DNA of 64,000 nt from Pseudomonas sp. BMS12 (GCF_001592875.1 NZ_LSOF01000016.1:62001-126000); one strand, 5' to 3'. Counted from the first letter of the stretch, positions 45,243 through 59,082 are shown. The notes: generated by a model not told the origin, from the letters alone. Numbers and translations: made by a program.

Positions 45243-45328
45243 GTGAGGGAGCGGCTGCAGCCACGAGGCAATGCCTGGACAGAGCACGACCGCGAGCGGC
45301 CTTCATCGCGGCTGAAGCCGCTCCCACC
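45243..45328. repeat. REPIN (two inverted REP sequences)
   Basis: Two REP-like units in opposite orientation, GGGAGCGGCTGCAGCCACGA at 45247-45266 and TCGCGGCTGAAGCCGCTCCC at 45306-45325, follow the Pseudomonas pattern GGGAGCGGCTTCAGCCGCGA. They bound about 40 unique bases. The whole 306-base gap 45143-45448 otherwise holds only the palindrome at 45201 and a terminator at 45406; I see no gene in it. Confidence 0.85.
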
Positions 45329-45405
45329 GAACGCACTTGACCCGCTTTCGCAGCAAGGGCCGGGCAGCTGCATCGATTGCTTTTTAGGTCTACCCAGGTA
45401 CATGC

Positions 45406-45436
45406 CAAAACGCCCGCGACGGGCGGGCTTTTTTTG
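45406..45436. terminator. terminator after the RIO kinase gene
   Basis: CGCCCG, loop CGA, CGGGCG at 45411-45425, with AAAA to the left and T7 to the right, gives a T-run on either strand; it is 13 bases past the minus-strand RIO kinase stop. Confidence 0.75.
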
Positions 45437-45448
45437 GCGAAGACCAAC

Positions 45449-46336
45449 CTATTGCGCCCAGGGCGGTGGCGGCGGCTCGTCGCGGGGGGCGTCTTCGGCG
45501 CTGCGCAGCGCTTCACGGCGCTCCTGCTCGGCCAGGGCGGCCTTGATCTCGCGCATCACCGACTCGACGTCGGCTTCGTCCTCGGGCTCGTCGAACTGGC
45601 CGGTGAGCTGGCTCTCCGGGGTCAGCTTGCCGTCTTCGAACAGGGCCCACATTTCCTTGGCGTAGCGGGTGCCCAGCAGCTCCGGGGCGAACTGGCCGAA
45701 ATACTCGGCCATGTTGCGCACGTCGCGTTCGAGCATGCTGAAGGCGTGGTTGTTGGCGGCCGCATCCACCGCCTGCGGCAGGTCGATGATCACCGGGCCA
45801 TAGGGGTCGAGCAGCACGTTGAATTCCGACAGGTCACCATGCACCAGGCCGGCACAGAGCATCTTGACGATCTCGCCGATCATGAAGGCATGGAATTCGC
45901 GGGCATCGTCCGGCAACAGGTCGACATCGTTGAGGCGCGGGGCGGCATCGCCGTAGCCATCGTCGACCATTTCCATCAGCAGCACGCCGTCCTGATAGTC
46001 GTAGGGCTTGGGTACCCGCACTCCGGCATTGGCCAGGCGGAACAACGCCGAGACCTCGGCATTCTGCCAGGCCTCTTCCTGCTCCTTGCGCCCGTACTTG
46101 CTGCCCTTGGCCATGGCCCGGGCATCGCGGCTGTTGCGGGTCTTGCGGCCTTCCTGGTACTCGGCGGCCTGACGGAAGCCGCGCTTGTTAGCCTCTTTAT
46201 AAACCTTGGCGCAGCGCAGCTCGGTACCGCAGCGCACGACATAGACCGAGGCTTCCTTGCCACTCATCAGCGGACGTACCACCTCGTCGATCAGACCATC
46301 TTCGAGCAGGGGTTCCAGGCGTTTCGGGGTTTTCAT
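45449..46336 (-). CDS. RIO1-family serine protein kinase
   Basis: 295 residues from the ATG at 46336; the frame is open further upstream but that part is antisense to nothing conserved and lies inside the LysR gene. Kinase residues: P-loop SGKEASVYVV at 25-34, Lys44, catalytic VHGDLSEFNVLL with His166, Asp168, Asn173, metal Asp185 in IIDLPQAVD. The C-terminus is Glu- and Pro-rich. The length and motifs match the P. aeruginosa RIO kinase. Bacterial targets are not known. Confidence 0.92.
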   Translation of the reverse strand: MKTPKRLEPLLEDGLIDEVVRPLMSGKEASVYVVRCGTELRCAKVYKEANKRGFRQAAEYQEGRKTRNSRDARAMAKGSKYGRKEQEEAWQNAEVSALFRLANAGVRVPKPYDYQDGVLLMEMVDDGYGDAAPRLNDVDLLPDDAREFHAFMIGEIVKMLCAGLVHGDLSEFNVLLDPYGPVIIDLPQAVDAAANNHAFSMLERDVRNMAEYFGQFAPELLGTRYAKEMWALFEDGKLTPESQLTGQFDEPEDEADVESVMREIKAALAEQERREALRSAEDAPRDEPPPPPWAQ

Positions 46337-46403
46337 CGAACTGATCGGGTCTCCACGGGTGACAATTGCGCCCTTATACGGCAATCGCGCCGCCGCGCCC
46401 AGC

Positions 46404-47291
46404 TCAAGCCTGCAACAGGCGGCGGCGCAAGGCCTCGATGGCATAGCGTACCTTGGCCGGCTGGGCGTCGCGACGCGGCGTGACGATATGCAGGCCGATG
46501 CTCTCCGGCTGCCAATCCGGCAGCAGCGCCAGCAGCTCGCCACGGGCCAGCAGCTCACGCACCTCGGGCTCCGGCTGCTGCGACACGCCCATGCCGGCCA
46601 GGGTGAACTGGCGCACCGCAAGGATGTTGTTGCAGGCGATGCGACTTTCCAGGCGCAGACGCTGCTCAGCACCGGCCGGTCCGCGCAGCAGCAGGTGCTG
46701 GGCGCGATCGGTATGCAACCCGATCCAGTCCAGGTCGAGCAACTGCTGCGGCTGCCCGACCCAGCCACAACGGGCCAGATAGGCCGGCGCCGCGCACAGC
46801 AGGGTGTCCCAGTCCGCCACATGCCGGGCGACCAGGCTGGAGTCCTCCTGACGGCCGACGCGAATGGCCAGGTCGATGCGCTGCTCGACCATGTCGAGTA
46901 CTTCGTCATTGAAGAACAATCGCAGGCTCAGTTGCGGATGGGCCTGCAGCAACGGCGCAAGGGCCTCGCACAAAAGGCCACCGGAGAAGCCCACCGGCGC
47001 GGCGATGCGCAACTCGCCCACCGGCGCATCGCGCAGCTCGGCCAGGCGCTGCTCGGCCTGCTCGGCCAGCGCCACGATCTGCCGGCAGCTCTGGTACAGC
47101 TGAGCCCCCGCCTCGGTCAGGGTCAACTTGCGCGTGGTGCGGTGCAGCAGGCTGAGCTGGGTGCTCTCCTCCAGCTTGCGGATCTGCTGGCTGACCGCCG
47201 AGGCGGTCATGCCCAGGGCCTCGGCGGCGCCGACCATGGAACCCTTGTCCACTACGGCGGCGAACAGGGCCATGCGCTTGAGCTGCTCCAT
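46404..47291 (-). CDS. LysR-family regulator
   Basis: 295 residues; helix-turn-helix LFAAVVDKGSMVGAAEALGMTASAVSQQIRKLEE at residues 9-42, effector domain with IDLAIRVGRQEDSSLVARHVADW. It belongs to the CrgA-like group. It is divergent from the NAD(P)-binding oxidoreductase at 47394 across 102 bases, an arrangement that suggests control of that gene. Confidence 0.92.
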   Translation of the reverse strand: MEQLKRMALFAAVVDKGSMVGAAEALGMTASAVSQQIRKLEESTQLSLLHRTTRKLTLTEAGAQLYQSCRQIVALAEQAEQRLAELRDAPVGELRIAAPVGFSGGLLCEALAPLLQAHPQLSLRLFFNDEVLDMVEQRIDLAIRVGRQEDSSLVARHVADWDTLLCAAPAYLARCGWVGQPQQLLDLDWIGLHTDRAQHLLLRGPAGAEQRLRLESRIACNNILAVRQFTLAGMGVSQQPEPEVRELLARGELLALLPDWQPESIGLHIVTPRRDAQPAKVRYAIEALRRRLLQA

Positions 47292-47393
47292 TATTAAGCC
47301 CTACTTAACTATGAAAGCCAATTAAGCGTCTTTTTCCGATCTTTATCCAGTTGCGATCATTTCACCACCGCAATCCACCCAAGGAATCGCAGC

Positions 47394-48035
47394 ATGAAAC
47401 TCGCCCTGATCGGCGCCACCGGCTTTGTCGGCAAGGCCCTGCTGGAAGAAGCCCTCAACCGGGGGCACCAGGTCACCGCCCTGGTCCGCCATCCGGAGAA
47501 GCTACCGAGCCACGAACGCCTGAACGGCGTAGGCGCCAATGTGCATGACACCGCCGCCCTCGCCGAGCAACTGCGCGGCCACGACGCCGTGCTGAGCGCC
47601 TTCAACCCCGGCTGGGAGCAGGCCGACATTCGCGCCCAGTTCATCACCGGCTCCCAGGCGATCGTCGCGGCGAGCAAGGCGGCCGGGGTCAAGCGCCTGC
47701 TGGTGGTCGGCGGTGCCGGCAGCCTGTACGTGGCGCCGGGCCTGCAACTGATCGATACCGCCAGCTTCCCGGCGGCCTACAAGGAAGGCGCCGAGGGCGC
47801 TCGCCAGGCCCTGAGTCAGCTGCGCGAAGAACAGGAGCTGGAGTGGACCTTCCTCTCCCCCGCTGCCCTGCTCGAACCGGGCCCACGTAGCGGCAAGTTC
47901 CGCCTGGGCGGCGAAGCGCTGTTGATGGACGGCGAGCAACCCGGCCGCATCTCGGTGGCCGACCTGGCCGTGGCCCTGCTCGACGAGACTGAGCATCCGC
48001 AGCACATCCGTCAGCGTTTCACCCTGGCCTACTGA
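47394..48035 (+). CDS. NAD(P)H-binding oxidoreductase (atypical SDR)
   Basis: 213 residues. LALIGATGFVGKALLEEALNRGHQVTALVR is the NAD(P)-binding start of the YwnB/BLVRB-like atypical SDRs; VKRLLVVGGAGSLYVAPG and WTFLSPAALLEPGPR are also typical. It likely reduces a small quinone or flavin-type substrate. The ATG follows AAGGAAT. A DUF2218 gene follows after 46 bases, and the divergent LysR gene probably regulates both. Confidence 0.9.
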   Translation: MKLALIGATGFVGKALLEEALNRGHQVTALVRHPEKLPSHERLNGVGANVHDTAALAEQLRGHDAVLSAFNPGWEQADIRAQFITGSQAIVAASKAAGVKRLLVVGGAGSLYVAPGLQLIDTASFPAAYKEGAEGARQALSQLREEQELEWTFLSPAALLEPGPRSGKFRLGGEALLMDGEQPGRISVADLAVALLDETEHPQHIRQRFTLAY

Positions 48036-48081
48036 TCGACAGCCCCTGTTTCAGGGGCTGCACACCTTCAAGGAGTCACCC

Positions 48082-48375
48082 ATGAACAATCTCAGTGCAA
48101 CTGCCTTCGTCACCACCGACAGCCCGGCGCGTTATATCAGCCGCCTGTGCAAGCACTTTGCCCACAAGATCCCGGTCAGCTTCGACGAGCAGCAGGGCCG
48201 TATCGAATTCAATATCGGCCTGTCGCTGCTGACAGCCGAGCCGAATGGCCTGAGCCTGCGCGTGGAAAGCACCGATCAGGAGAACCTGGAAAGGCTGCAG
48301 AACGTGGTCGCCAGCCACTTCGAACGCTTCGCCTGGAAGGAAGCCCTGACCCTGGACTGGCAACCGGGCGCCTGA
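48082..48375 (+). CDS. DUF2218 protein
   Basis: 97 residues. The DUF2218 pattern is seen: SPARYISRLCKHFAHKIPVSFDEQQGRIEF, then LRVESTDQENLERLQNVVASHFERFAWKE. The family is often beside siderophore-interacting or iron genes and is sometimes a C-terminal part of them, with unknown function. AAGGAG precedes the ATG. It follows the oxidoreductase on the same strand. Confidence 0.88.
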   Translation: MNNLSATAFVTTDSPARYISRLCKHFAHKIPVSFDEQQGRIEFNIGLSLLTAEPNGLSLRVESTDQENLERLQNVVASHFERFAWKEALTLDWQPGA

Positions 48376-48388
48376 TTCCAGCCTGAAC

Positions 48389-49570
<1,182 letters not shown>

Positions 49571-49584
49571 GTCCTGTTCCTCGC

Positions 49585-53079
<3,495 letters not shown>

Positions 53080-53196
53080 GGAACAGCGTCCTTGTCATAC
53101 GGATGCGCCTTCAGCATAGGCTTTGAAAGTCAGATGCGGATTGGCAGGCCGGGGCTGCCGTTCGACAATCGGGCCATGAACACTGAGGAAATCGCC

Positions 53197-54231
53197 ATGC
53201 TCGACCTCGACCGCTGCTGGCACGCCGTATGTGAGCGCGATACCGCTCAGGACGGCCGGTTCGTCTTTGCCGTACGCAGCACCGGCATCTACTGCCGCCC
53301 CAGCTGCCCGGCACGCCGACCGAACCGTACCAATGTCAGCTTCCACGCCGATCCGGCCAGTGCCGAAGCCGCCGGCTTTCGTCCCTGCAAACGCTGCTCG
53401 CCGACCGGCAAGAGCCCGGCCGAACAACTGGACGAACTGGTCCTCGCCACCTGTCAGCTCCTGCAGACCACTGAACAGGCACCGACCCTGGAACAGCTGG
53501 CCAGACGTATCGGCCTGTCCGCCTCGCACCTGACCCGCGCCTTCAAGGCCCGCACCGGACTGACACCTCGCGCCTGGTTCGACGCGCAGCGCCGCCAACG
53601 CCTAGAAGCCACCTTGCCCCGGGCAAGCTCGGTGTTGCAGGCCGCCTTGGACGCCGGCTACTCCGGCACTCGCGCACTCTATGAACAACCGTCAGCCCTA
53701 AGCCCGGCGCAGCGGCGCCAGCGCGGGGCCGGCGAAGTGCTGCGCTACGCCATCGGCGACTGTCCGCTGGGCCTGCTGCTGCTCGCCGCCAGCAGCAAAG
53801 GTGCCTGTGCCCTGCTGTTCGGCGACGACGAACTGGAGCTGGAGCACGAACTTCAGGGGCGTTTCGCCGCTGCCGAACTGCGTCGCGACCAGCGTGGCCT
53901 GCGCGACTGGCTGCGTGAGGTGGTGGCACAGATCGAGGAACCGGCAAGGGCGGCCCAGTTGCCATTGGATATGCGCGGCACGGCCTTCCAGCAACGGGTG
54001 TGGCAGGCTCTACGCAGCATCCCCGCCGGGCAGACACGCCGCTACGGCGAACTGGCCGAGCAGCTCGACAGCCACGCCCGCGCCGTGGCCCGCGCCTGCG
54101 CCAGCAACCCGCTGGGCCTGCTGGTGCCCTGCCACCGGGTCATCGGCGCCAGCGGCGCCCTCACCGGCTACCGCTGGGGCGTGCCGCGCAAGGCGGCGCT
54201 GCTGGAACGAGAAGGAGTACTCATGGAGTAG
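53197..54231 (+). CDS. ada: bifunctional Ada: DNA methyl transferase and AraC activator
   Basis: 344 residues from the ATG at 53197, chosen for GAGGA seven bases upstream; an ATG at 53176 is possible. The N-terminal Zn domain has Cys33, Cys37 (YCRPSCPAR), Cys64, Cys67 (PCKRC), with Cys33 accepting methyl groups from phosphotriesters. The AraC domain follows (LEQLARRIGLSASHLTRAFKA), then the O6-methylguanine transferase with PCHRVIG. It repairs alkylation and activates the adaptive response. It is divergent from the hybrid kinase gene. No alkA or alkB is adjacent. Confidence 0.93.
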   Translation: MLDLDRCWHAVCERDTAQDGRFVFAVRSTGIYCRPSCPARRPNRTNVSFHADPASAEAAGFRPCKRCSPTGKSPAEQLDELVLATCQLLQTTEQAPTLEQLARRIGLSASHLTRAFKARTGLTPRAWFDAQRRQRLEATLPRASSVLQAALDAGYSGTRALYEQPSALSPAQRRQRGAGEVLRYAIGDCPLGLLLLAASSKGACALLFGDDELELEHELQGRFAAAELRRDQRGLRDWLREVVAQIEEPARAAQLPLDMRGTAFQQRVWQALRSIPAGQTRRYGELAEQLDSHARAVARACASNPLGLLVPCHRVIGASGALTGYRWGVPRKAALLEREGVLME

Positions 54232-54290
54232 CCTGATGCGTCCCGGATTTATGGCGCCTTGCTAGCGCAACCGACAAGCGCACCACCAGA

Positions 54291-54324
54291 AACAACAAAC
54301 CCGCCAGATGGCGGGTTTGTTGTT
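54291..54324. terminator. bidirectional intrinsic terminator
   Basis: A 16-base perfect stem (AACAACAAACCCGCCA with its complement) around GA lies between the convergent ada and fpr genes. Confidence 0.88.
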
Positions 54325-54338
54325 GAGGACAATGGAAC

Positions 54339-55118
54339 TTACTTCTCGACGAAAGCACGCTCGATCAGGTAGTCGCCCGGTTCGCGCATGCGCGGGGAGA
54401 TCTTCAGGCCGAAGCTGTCGAGCACTTCGCTGGTCTCGTCGAGCATGCTCGGGCTGCCGCAGATCATGGCGCGGTCGTCCTGCGGGTTGATCGGCGGCAG
54501 GCCGATGTCGGCGAACAGTTTGCCGCTGCGCATCAGGTCGGTCAGGCGGCCCTGGTTCTCGAACGGCTCGCGAGTCACGGTCGGGTAATAGATCAGCTTT
54601 TCCTTCAGGGCGTCGCCGAAGAACTCGTTGGTCGGCAGGTGCTCGGTGATGAACTCCTTGTACGCCACTTCGTTCACGTAGCGCACGCCGTGCACCAGGA
54701 TGACCTTCTCGAAACGCTCGTAGGTTTCCGGGTCCTGGATCACGCTCATGAACGGCGCCAGGCCGGTACCGGTGCTGAGCAGGTACAGGTGCTTGCCCGG
54801 GTTGAGGTCGTCGAGCACCAGCGTTCCGGTGGGCTTCTTGCTGATGATGATCTCGTCGCCTTCTTTCAGGTGTTGCAGCTGCGAGGTCAGCGGGCCATCC
54901 GGCACCTTGATGCTGAAGAACTCCAGGTGCTCTTCCCAGTTCGGGCTGGCGATGGAGTAGGCGCGCATCAGCGGGCGGCCGTTGGGCTGCTGCAGGCCGA
55001 TCATGACGAACTGGCCGTTCTCGAAGCGCAGGCCCGGGTCGCGGGTGCACTTGAAGCTGAACAGGGTGTCGTTCCAGTGATGCACACTGACGACGCGCTC
55101 CGAGTTCATGTTGCTCAT
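54339..55118 (-). CDS. fpr: ferredoxin--NADP+ reductase
   Basis: 259 residues. FAD site MRAYSIASPNWEEHLEFF at about 51-68 and NADP loop LLSTGTGLAPFMSVIQ near 114-129; the C-terminal ending LIERAFVEK is typical of the bacterial (subclass II) enzymes. It moves electrons between NADPH and ferredoxin or Fe-storage partners and is linked to oxidative-stress defence. The LysR gene on the other side of the 116-base promoter matches FinR, the known activator of fpr in pseudomonads. Confidence 0.96.
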   Translation of the reverse strand: MSNMNSERVVSVHHWNDTLFSFKCTRDPGLRFENGQFVMIGLQQPNGRPLMRAYSIASPNWEEHLEFFSIKVPDGPLTSQLQHLKEGDEIIISKKPTGTLVLDDLNPGKHLYLLSTGTGLAPFMSVIQDPETYERFEKVILVHGVRYVNEVAYKEFITEHLPTNEFFGDALKEKLIYYPTVTREPFENQGRLTDLMRSGKLFADIGLPPINPQDDRAMICGSPSMLDETSEVLDSFGLKISPRMREPGDYLIERAFVEK

Positions 55119-55186
55119 GCTGAATTCCTTGAATAGATCGTGCTGCCGGGCCGGCAGGATTGCGCGTCATTCTAGGCAGGCGCACA

Positions 55187-55214
55187 ATATCTGTTAAGTG
55201 GATTATCAAGATAT
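55187..55214. promoter_or_regulatory. palindrome in the fpr/finR promoter region
   Basis: ATATCT (55187-55192) and AGATAT (55209-55214) are inverted with 16 bases between, 20 bases before finR in an AT-rich stretch. A second palindrome, CTGCCGG-G-CCGGCAG at 55143-55157, lies in the fpr leader. Either could be a FinR contact site. Confidence 0.4.
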
Positions 55215-55234
55215 GGAATATTGGTTATATAGAT

Positions 55235-56161
55235 ATGCGATTCACACTCAGACAGCTGGAAGTCTTCGTCGCCGTGGCCAAGCAGGAAAGTGTCTCCCGC
55301 GCGGCCGAATCCCTCGCCCTCTCGCAGTCCGCCGCCAGTACCTCGCTCAGTGAGCTGGAGCGGCAATCCGATTGCCAACTGTTCGACCGCGCCGGCAAGC
55401 GCCTGTCGCTCAATGCCCTGGGCCGCCAGTTGCTACCCCAGGCGGTCGCACTGCTGGACCAGGCCAAGGAAATCGAGCGCCTGCTCAGCGGCAAGACCGG
55501 CTTCGGCCTGCTGGAAGTCGGTGCCACGCTGACCGTGGGCAATTACCTGGCAACCCTGCTGATCGGCAACTTCATGCAGCGCCACCCGGAATGCCGGCTC
55601 AAGCTGCACGTGCAGAACACCGCCAACGTAGTGGCCCAGGTCGCTCACTACGAGCTGGACCTGGGCCTGATCGAAGGCGATTGCCAGCACCCGGATATCG
55701 AGGTGCAACCCTGGGTGGAGGATGAGCTGGTGGTGTTCTGCGCGCCGCAACACCCACTGGCCGAACGCGGTGTTGCCAGCCTGGAGGAGCTTTCCCGCGA
55801 AGCCTGGATTCTCCGCGAGCAGGGTTCGGGCACGCGCCTGACCTTCGACCAGGCCATGCGCCACCACCCGGCGCAGTTGAATATCCGCCTGGAACTGGAG
55901 CACACCGAGGCGATCAAGCGCGCCGTGGAGTCCGGCCTGGGTATCGGCTGTATCTCGCGCCTGGCGCTACGCGACGCCTTCCGCCGCGGCAGCCTGGTGG
56001 CGGTGGAAACACCCGAACTGGACCTGATCCGCCAGTTCTATTTCATCTGGCACAAGCAGAAGTACCAGACCGCGGCGATGCGCGAATTCCTCGAACTGTG
56101 CAGGGAAATGACGGCCGGTATCCGCCGCAGCGACGAAATCATCCTGCCGCCGTTTACCTGA
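55235..56161 (+). CDS. finR: LysR-family regulator FinR
   Basis: 308 residues from the ATG at 55235; an upstream GTG at 55160 would add 25 residues and no ribosome site. Helix-turn-helix LEVFVAVAKQESVSRAAESLALSQSAASTSLSELER at residues 8-43, then an effector domain ending in DEIILPPFT. In P. putida and P. aeruginosa the LysR gene divergent from fpr is finR, needed for superoxide induction of fpr. The assignment rests on this arrangement and length. Confidence 0.88.
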   Translation: MRFTLRQLEVFVAVAKQESVSRAAESLALSQSAASTSLSELERQSDCQLFDRAGKRLSLNALGRQLLPQAVALLDQAKEIERLLSGKTGFGLLEVGATLTVGNYLATLLIGNFMQRHPECRLKLHVQNTANVVAQVAHYELDLGLIEGDCQHPDIEVQPWVEDELVVFCAPQHPLAERGVASLEELSREAWILREQGSGTRLTFDQAMRHHPAQLNIRLELEHTEAIKRAVESGLGIGCISRLALRDAFRRGSLVAVETPELDLIRQFYFIWHKQKYQTAAMREFLELCREMTAGIRRSDEIILPPFT

Positions 56162-56169
56162 GGGATAAC

Positions 56170-56529
56170 TCAGGCCGAAGCGGCCAGGGGATGAAAGCTG
56201 AAGTACAGATGCAGGGCGTCGACCATCTCGACGTATTCGGCGGGCGGCGCCACCAGAGCAAAGCCGGAATCGTAGGTGCCGGGGGTCACATCCTCGCGAC
56301 TCCACTGGCAGGTGGCAGCAAAGTCGATGTTGTGGATACGCCCGTCGCGCCCCGGAATCTTCAGGCGCATGTCGAAGCGCGCATCGACCAGCATGGGGTA
56401 CTGGCTGATCAGCATCAGTCCGTCCAACGAAACATTGCCGATGTAGCCCATGGGCTTGTCGGTGATGCGGTTGAACACCTTCAGGTAGTAGGGCAGCTGG
56501 TGGCGATCTATGCGACGTTGGATATGCAT
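56170..56529 (-). CDS. PilZ domain protein
   Basis: 119 residues from the ATG at 56529; a TTG at 56538 is the alternative. The c-di-GMP motifs RRIDR (Arg5-Arg9) and NVSLDG (Asn32, Ser34, Gly37) are both present, so ligand binding is expected. A single PilZ domain with no output domain suggests it acts on a partner by contact. Convergent with finR, 8 bases apart. No clear ribosome site is visible. Confidence 0.88.
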   Translation of the reverse strand: MHIQRRIDRHQLPYYLKVFNRITDKPMGYIGNVSLDGLMLISQYPMLVDARFDMRLKIPGRDGRIHNIDFAATCQWSREDVTPGTYDSGFALVAPPAEYVEMVDALHLYFSFHPLAASA

Positions 56530-56590
56530 GGTGGCCAATCGCTATGGACGGGTTTCCGAGTATGGGCTCTGAGGTGCCGCAGTACCAGAC

Positions 56591-57016
56591 TCAGCCGCAC
56601 CGTGCGGCAATTCGAGACGACAAACGGCTGCGTGCCGCTTCTACTTCTGCTTCGCTGACGTAATTGCGCTCACCGTTGGCATCGGTGGTGAAGTACCGAC
56701 CATTGCGTTCGATCTGCTGCAGTTGCTGACGCAGCTTGCCGCACTCCGCGCTGCGCTCGGCACGGGCCGACGCAGCACGGGACTCGGCCTGGGCGCGTTC
56801 GTCACGCCGCGCATCGAAATACTGCTGGCTACGCTGTTCGCGCTCGCGGGTGGCGTCGTCCCGCTCGACCACCTGCGGCTTGACCTCCACCTGCTCGGCC
56901 CCTGCCCCACCGGGCTTTTCGGAGAAGTGCACCCGACCCTGAGCATCGGTCCAGCGGTAGATTTCCGCGCTGGCCACAGCCGGGGCGAGCAAGAGTACGA
57001 ACAGCAGATGACGCAT
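56591..57016 (-). CDS. DUF4124 periplasmic protein
   Basis: 141 residues; GGGAGGAA precedes the ATG at 57016, and the longer upstream frame is not conserved-looking. Signal peptide MRHLLFVLLLAPAVASA. The DUF4124 domain is the opening EIYRWTDAQGRVHFSEKPGG, followed by a long Arg/Glu/Ala helical region and a C-terminal RNYVSEAEVEAARSRLSS. Function unknown; common in pseudomonads. Confidence 0.88.
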   Translation of the reverse strand: MRHLLFVLLLAPAVASAEIYRWTDAQGRVHFSEKPGGAGAEQVEVKPQVVERDDATREREQRSQQYFDARRDERAQAESRAASARAERSAECGKLRQQLQQIERNGRYFTTDANGERNYVSEAEVEAARSRLSSRIAARCG

Positions 57017-57086
57017 ACGACTTCCTCCCTCTGCGCAGCTTAACCGCGCAAGCCACTCCCTGATGGTGCGCCGACTGACGGCCACA

Positions 57087-57461
57087 TCAGAGCGATGCGG
57101 GGGACGCCTTGGCCGGTTCGCTGGCCGAATAATGCCCGAGCTGGCGCAGAGTCTCCAGCCGGGCACGGGCACGGTAGGCGTATTCGCTGGCCGGGTAGCT
57201 GCGCAGGATGAACTCATAGGTCTGCGCCGCATCGACGAACAGGTTCTGCCGCTCCAGACACTGGCCGCGCAGCAGGGAAATCTCCGGTTGCACATAGCTA
57301 CGCGAGCGACTGGTCCGCTCCGCCCGTGACAGATCGAGCAGGGCCTGGTCACAGTCGCCCTCGGTGTAGTGCCGATAGGCCTCGTCCATATGGCGGTCGA
57401 GGGACATTCGATTGCAGCCAGCCAGGCTGGCCAGGACAAGAAACAGGATCAGGGTACGCAT
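57087..57461 (-). CDS. small TPR-like lipoprotein
   Basis: 124 residues; GGAGGAG precedes the ATG at 57461. Lipobox LAGC with Cys16. The mature part has two TPR-like helical pairs (DEAYRHYTEGDCDQALLDLSRAE and CLERQNLFVDAAQTYEFIL), a protein-contact fold. It is upstream of the DUF4124 gene on the same strand by 70 bases and divergent from pyk. Role unknown. Confidence 0.82.
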   Translation of the reverse strand: MRTLILFLVLASLAGCNRMSLDRHMDEAYRHYTEGDCDQALLDLSRAERTSRSRSYVQPEISLLRGQCLERQNLFVDAAQTYEFILRSYPASEYAYRARARLETLRQLGHYSASEPAKASPASL

Positions 57462-57630
57462 GGTCGACTCCTCCGCTGCGCAGTGTATCGGCTGGTCGGC
57501 ATTTTTCTGCAGCGGCGACAGCGCGGCAACTGCTCGCAGGCGCAATTAACGGTGAGTAGTGCAGGTGAACAATGACTACAGTGCAAGGCCGTAGTAGCCT
57601 CGCCGCACGCATTGAGAATGGAGTTACCGC

Positions 57631-59082
57631 ATGACCCTGCGTCGCACCAAAATCGTCGCCACCCTCGGCCCAGCCAGCAGCTCGCCAGAAGTCCTGGAGC
57701 AGCTGATCGTCGCCGGCATCGACGTCGCCCGCCTGAACTTCTCTCACGGCACCGCCGAGGACCACAAGGCTCGTGCCCAGCTGGTCCGCGAGCTGGCCGC
57801 CAAGCACGGCCGCCACGTCGCCCTGCTCGGTGACCTGCAGGGTCCGAAGATCCGCATCGCCAAGTTCGCCAACAAGCGCATTGAGCTCGACGAAGGCGAC
57901 CTGTTCCGCCTGTCCTCCAGCCACTCACGCACCGAGGGCACCGAGGAAGTGGTCGGCATCGACTACCCGGCGCTGATCCAGGACTGCGACGTGGGCGACG
58001 AGCTGCTGCTCGACGACGGCCGCGTGGTCATGCGCGTCGAACTCAAGGGCGCCGACGAACTGCACTGCCGGGTGCTCATCGGCGGCCCGCTGTCGGACAA
58101 CAAGGGCATCAACCGTCGCGGCGGTGGCCTCACCGCACCGGCGCTGACCGAGAAGGACAAGGCCGACATCAAGCTGGCCGCGGAGATGGAGGTCGACTAT
58201 CTGGCGGTGTCCTTCCCGCGTGACGCCGCCGACATGGAGCTGGCCCGCCGCCTGCGCGACGAGTCCGGCGGCAAGGCCTGGCTGGTGGCCAAGATCGAAC
58301 GCGCCGAGGCCGTGGCCGACGACGCGGCGCTGGACGGTCTGATCCGCGCCAGCGACGCCGTGATGGTCGCCCGCGGCGACCTCGGCGTGGAGGTCGGCGA
58401 TGCCGAGCTGGTCGGTATCCAGAAAAAGATCATCGCCCACGCCCGCCGCTACAACAAAGCGGTGATCACCGCGACCCAGATGATGGAGTCGATGATCCAC
58501 AGCCCGATGCCGACCCGCGCGGAAGTCTCCGACGTGGCCAACGCCGCGCTGGACTACACTGATGCGGTGATGCTCTCGGCCGAAAGCGCCGCCGGCGAAT
58601 ACCCGGTGGAAGCCGTCGAGGCCATGGCCCGCGTGTGCCTTGGCGCCGAGAAACATCCGACCAGCCAGAAATCCAGCCACCGCATCGGTCGCACCTTCGA
58701 GCGCTGCGACGAGAGCGTGGCTCTGGCCACCATGTACACCGCCAACCACTTTCCGGGCGTCAAGGCCATCATCAGCCTGACCGAGAGTGGCTACAGCCCG
58801 CTGATCATGTCGCGCATCCGCTCGTCGATCCCGATCTACGCCTTCACCCCGCACCGTGAGGCGCAGGCACGCGTAGCGCTGTTCCGCGGCGTCTACACCG
58901 TGCCGTTCGACCCGGCCGCGCTGCCGGCCAACAAGGTCAGCCAGGCTGCAGTCGATGAACTGCTCAAGCTCGGCGTGGTCGAGCCCGGCGACTGGGTGAT
59001 CCTGACCAAGGGCGACAGCTATCACGGCACCGGCGGCACCAACACCATGAAGATCCTGCATGTCGGCGACCCGATGGTGTAA
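57631..59082 (+). CDS. pyk: pyruvate kinase
   Basis: 483 residues. It converts PEP and ADP to pyruvate and ATP in lower glycolysis/Entner-Doudoroff. RRTKIVATLGPASSSPEVL and VARLNFSHGT open the barrel; the active-site signature VAKIERAEAV and VMVARGDLGVEVGDAELVG and ATQMMESMIHSPMPTRAEVSDVANA are intact; the C-terminal domain ends near GGTNTMKILHVGDPMV. The length and features match the PykA-type enzyme of pseudomonads, but I cannot separate PykA from PykF by eye. Confidence 0.95.
   Translation: MTLRRTKIVATLGPASSSPEVLEQLIVAGIDVARLNFSHGTAEDHKARAQLVRELAAKHGRHVALLGDLQGPKIRIAKFANKRIELDEGDLFRLSSSHSRTEGTEEVVGIDYPALIQDCDVGDELLLDDGRVVMRVELKGADELHCRVLIGGPLSDNKGINRRGGGLTAPALTEKDKADIKLAAEMEVDYLAVSFPRDAADMELARRLRDESGGKAWLVAKIERAEAVADDAALDGLIRASDAVMVARGDLGVEVGDAELVGIQKKIIAHARRYNKAVITATQMMESMIHSPMPTRAEVSDVANAALDYTDAVMLSAESAAGEYPVEAVEAMARVCLGAEKHPTSQKSSHRIGRTFERCDESVALATMYTANHFPGVKAIISLTESGYSPLIMSRIRSSIPIYAFTPHREAQARVALFRGVYTVPFDPAALPANKVSQAAVDELLKLGVVEPGDWVILTKGDSYHGTGGTNTMKILHVGDPMV

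Noticed and set aside
46337..46909. N-terminal extension of the RIO kinase frame
   Set aside because: The extra 191 codons lie inside the LysR gene in another frame and are Arg/Ser/Trp-rich; RIO homology starts at the ATG at 46336.
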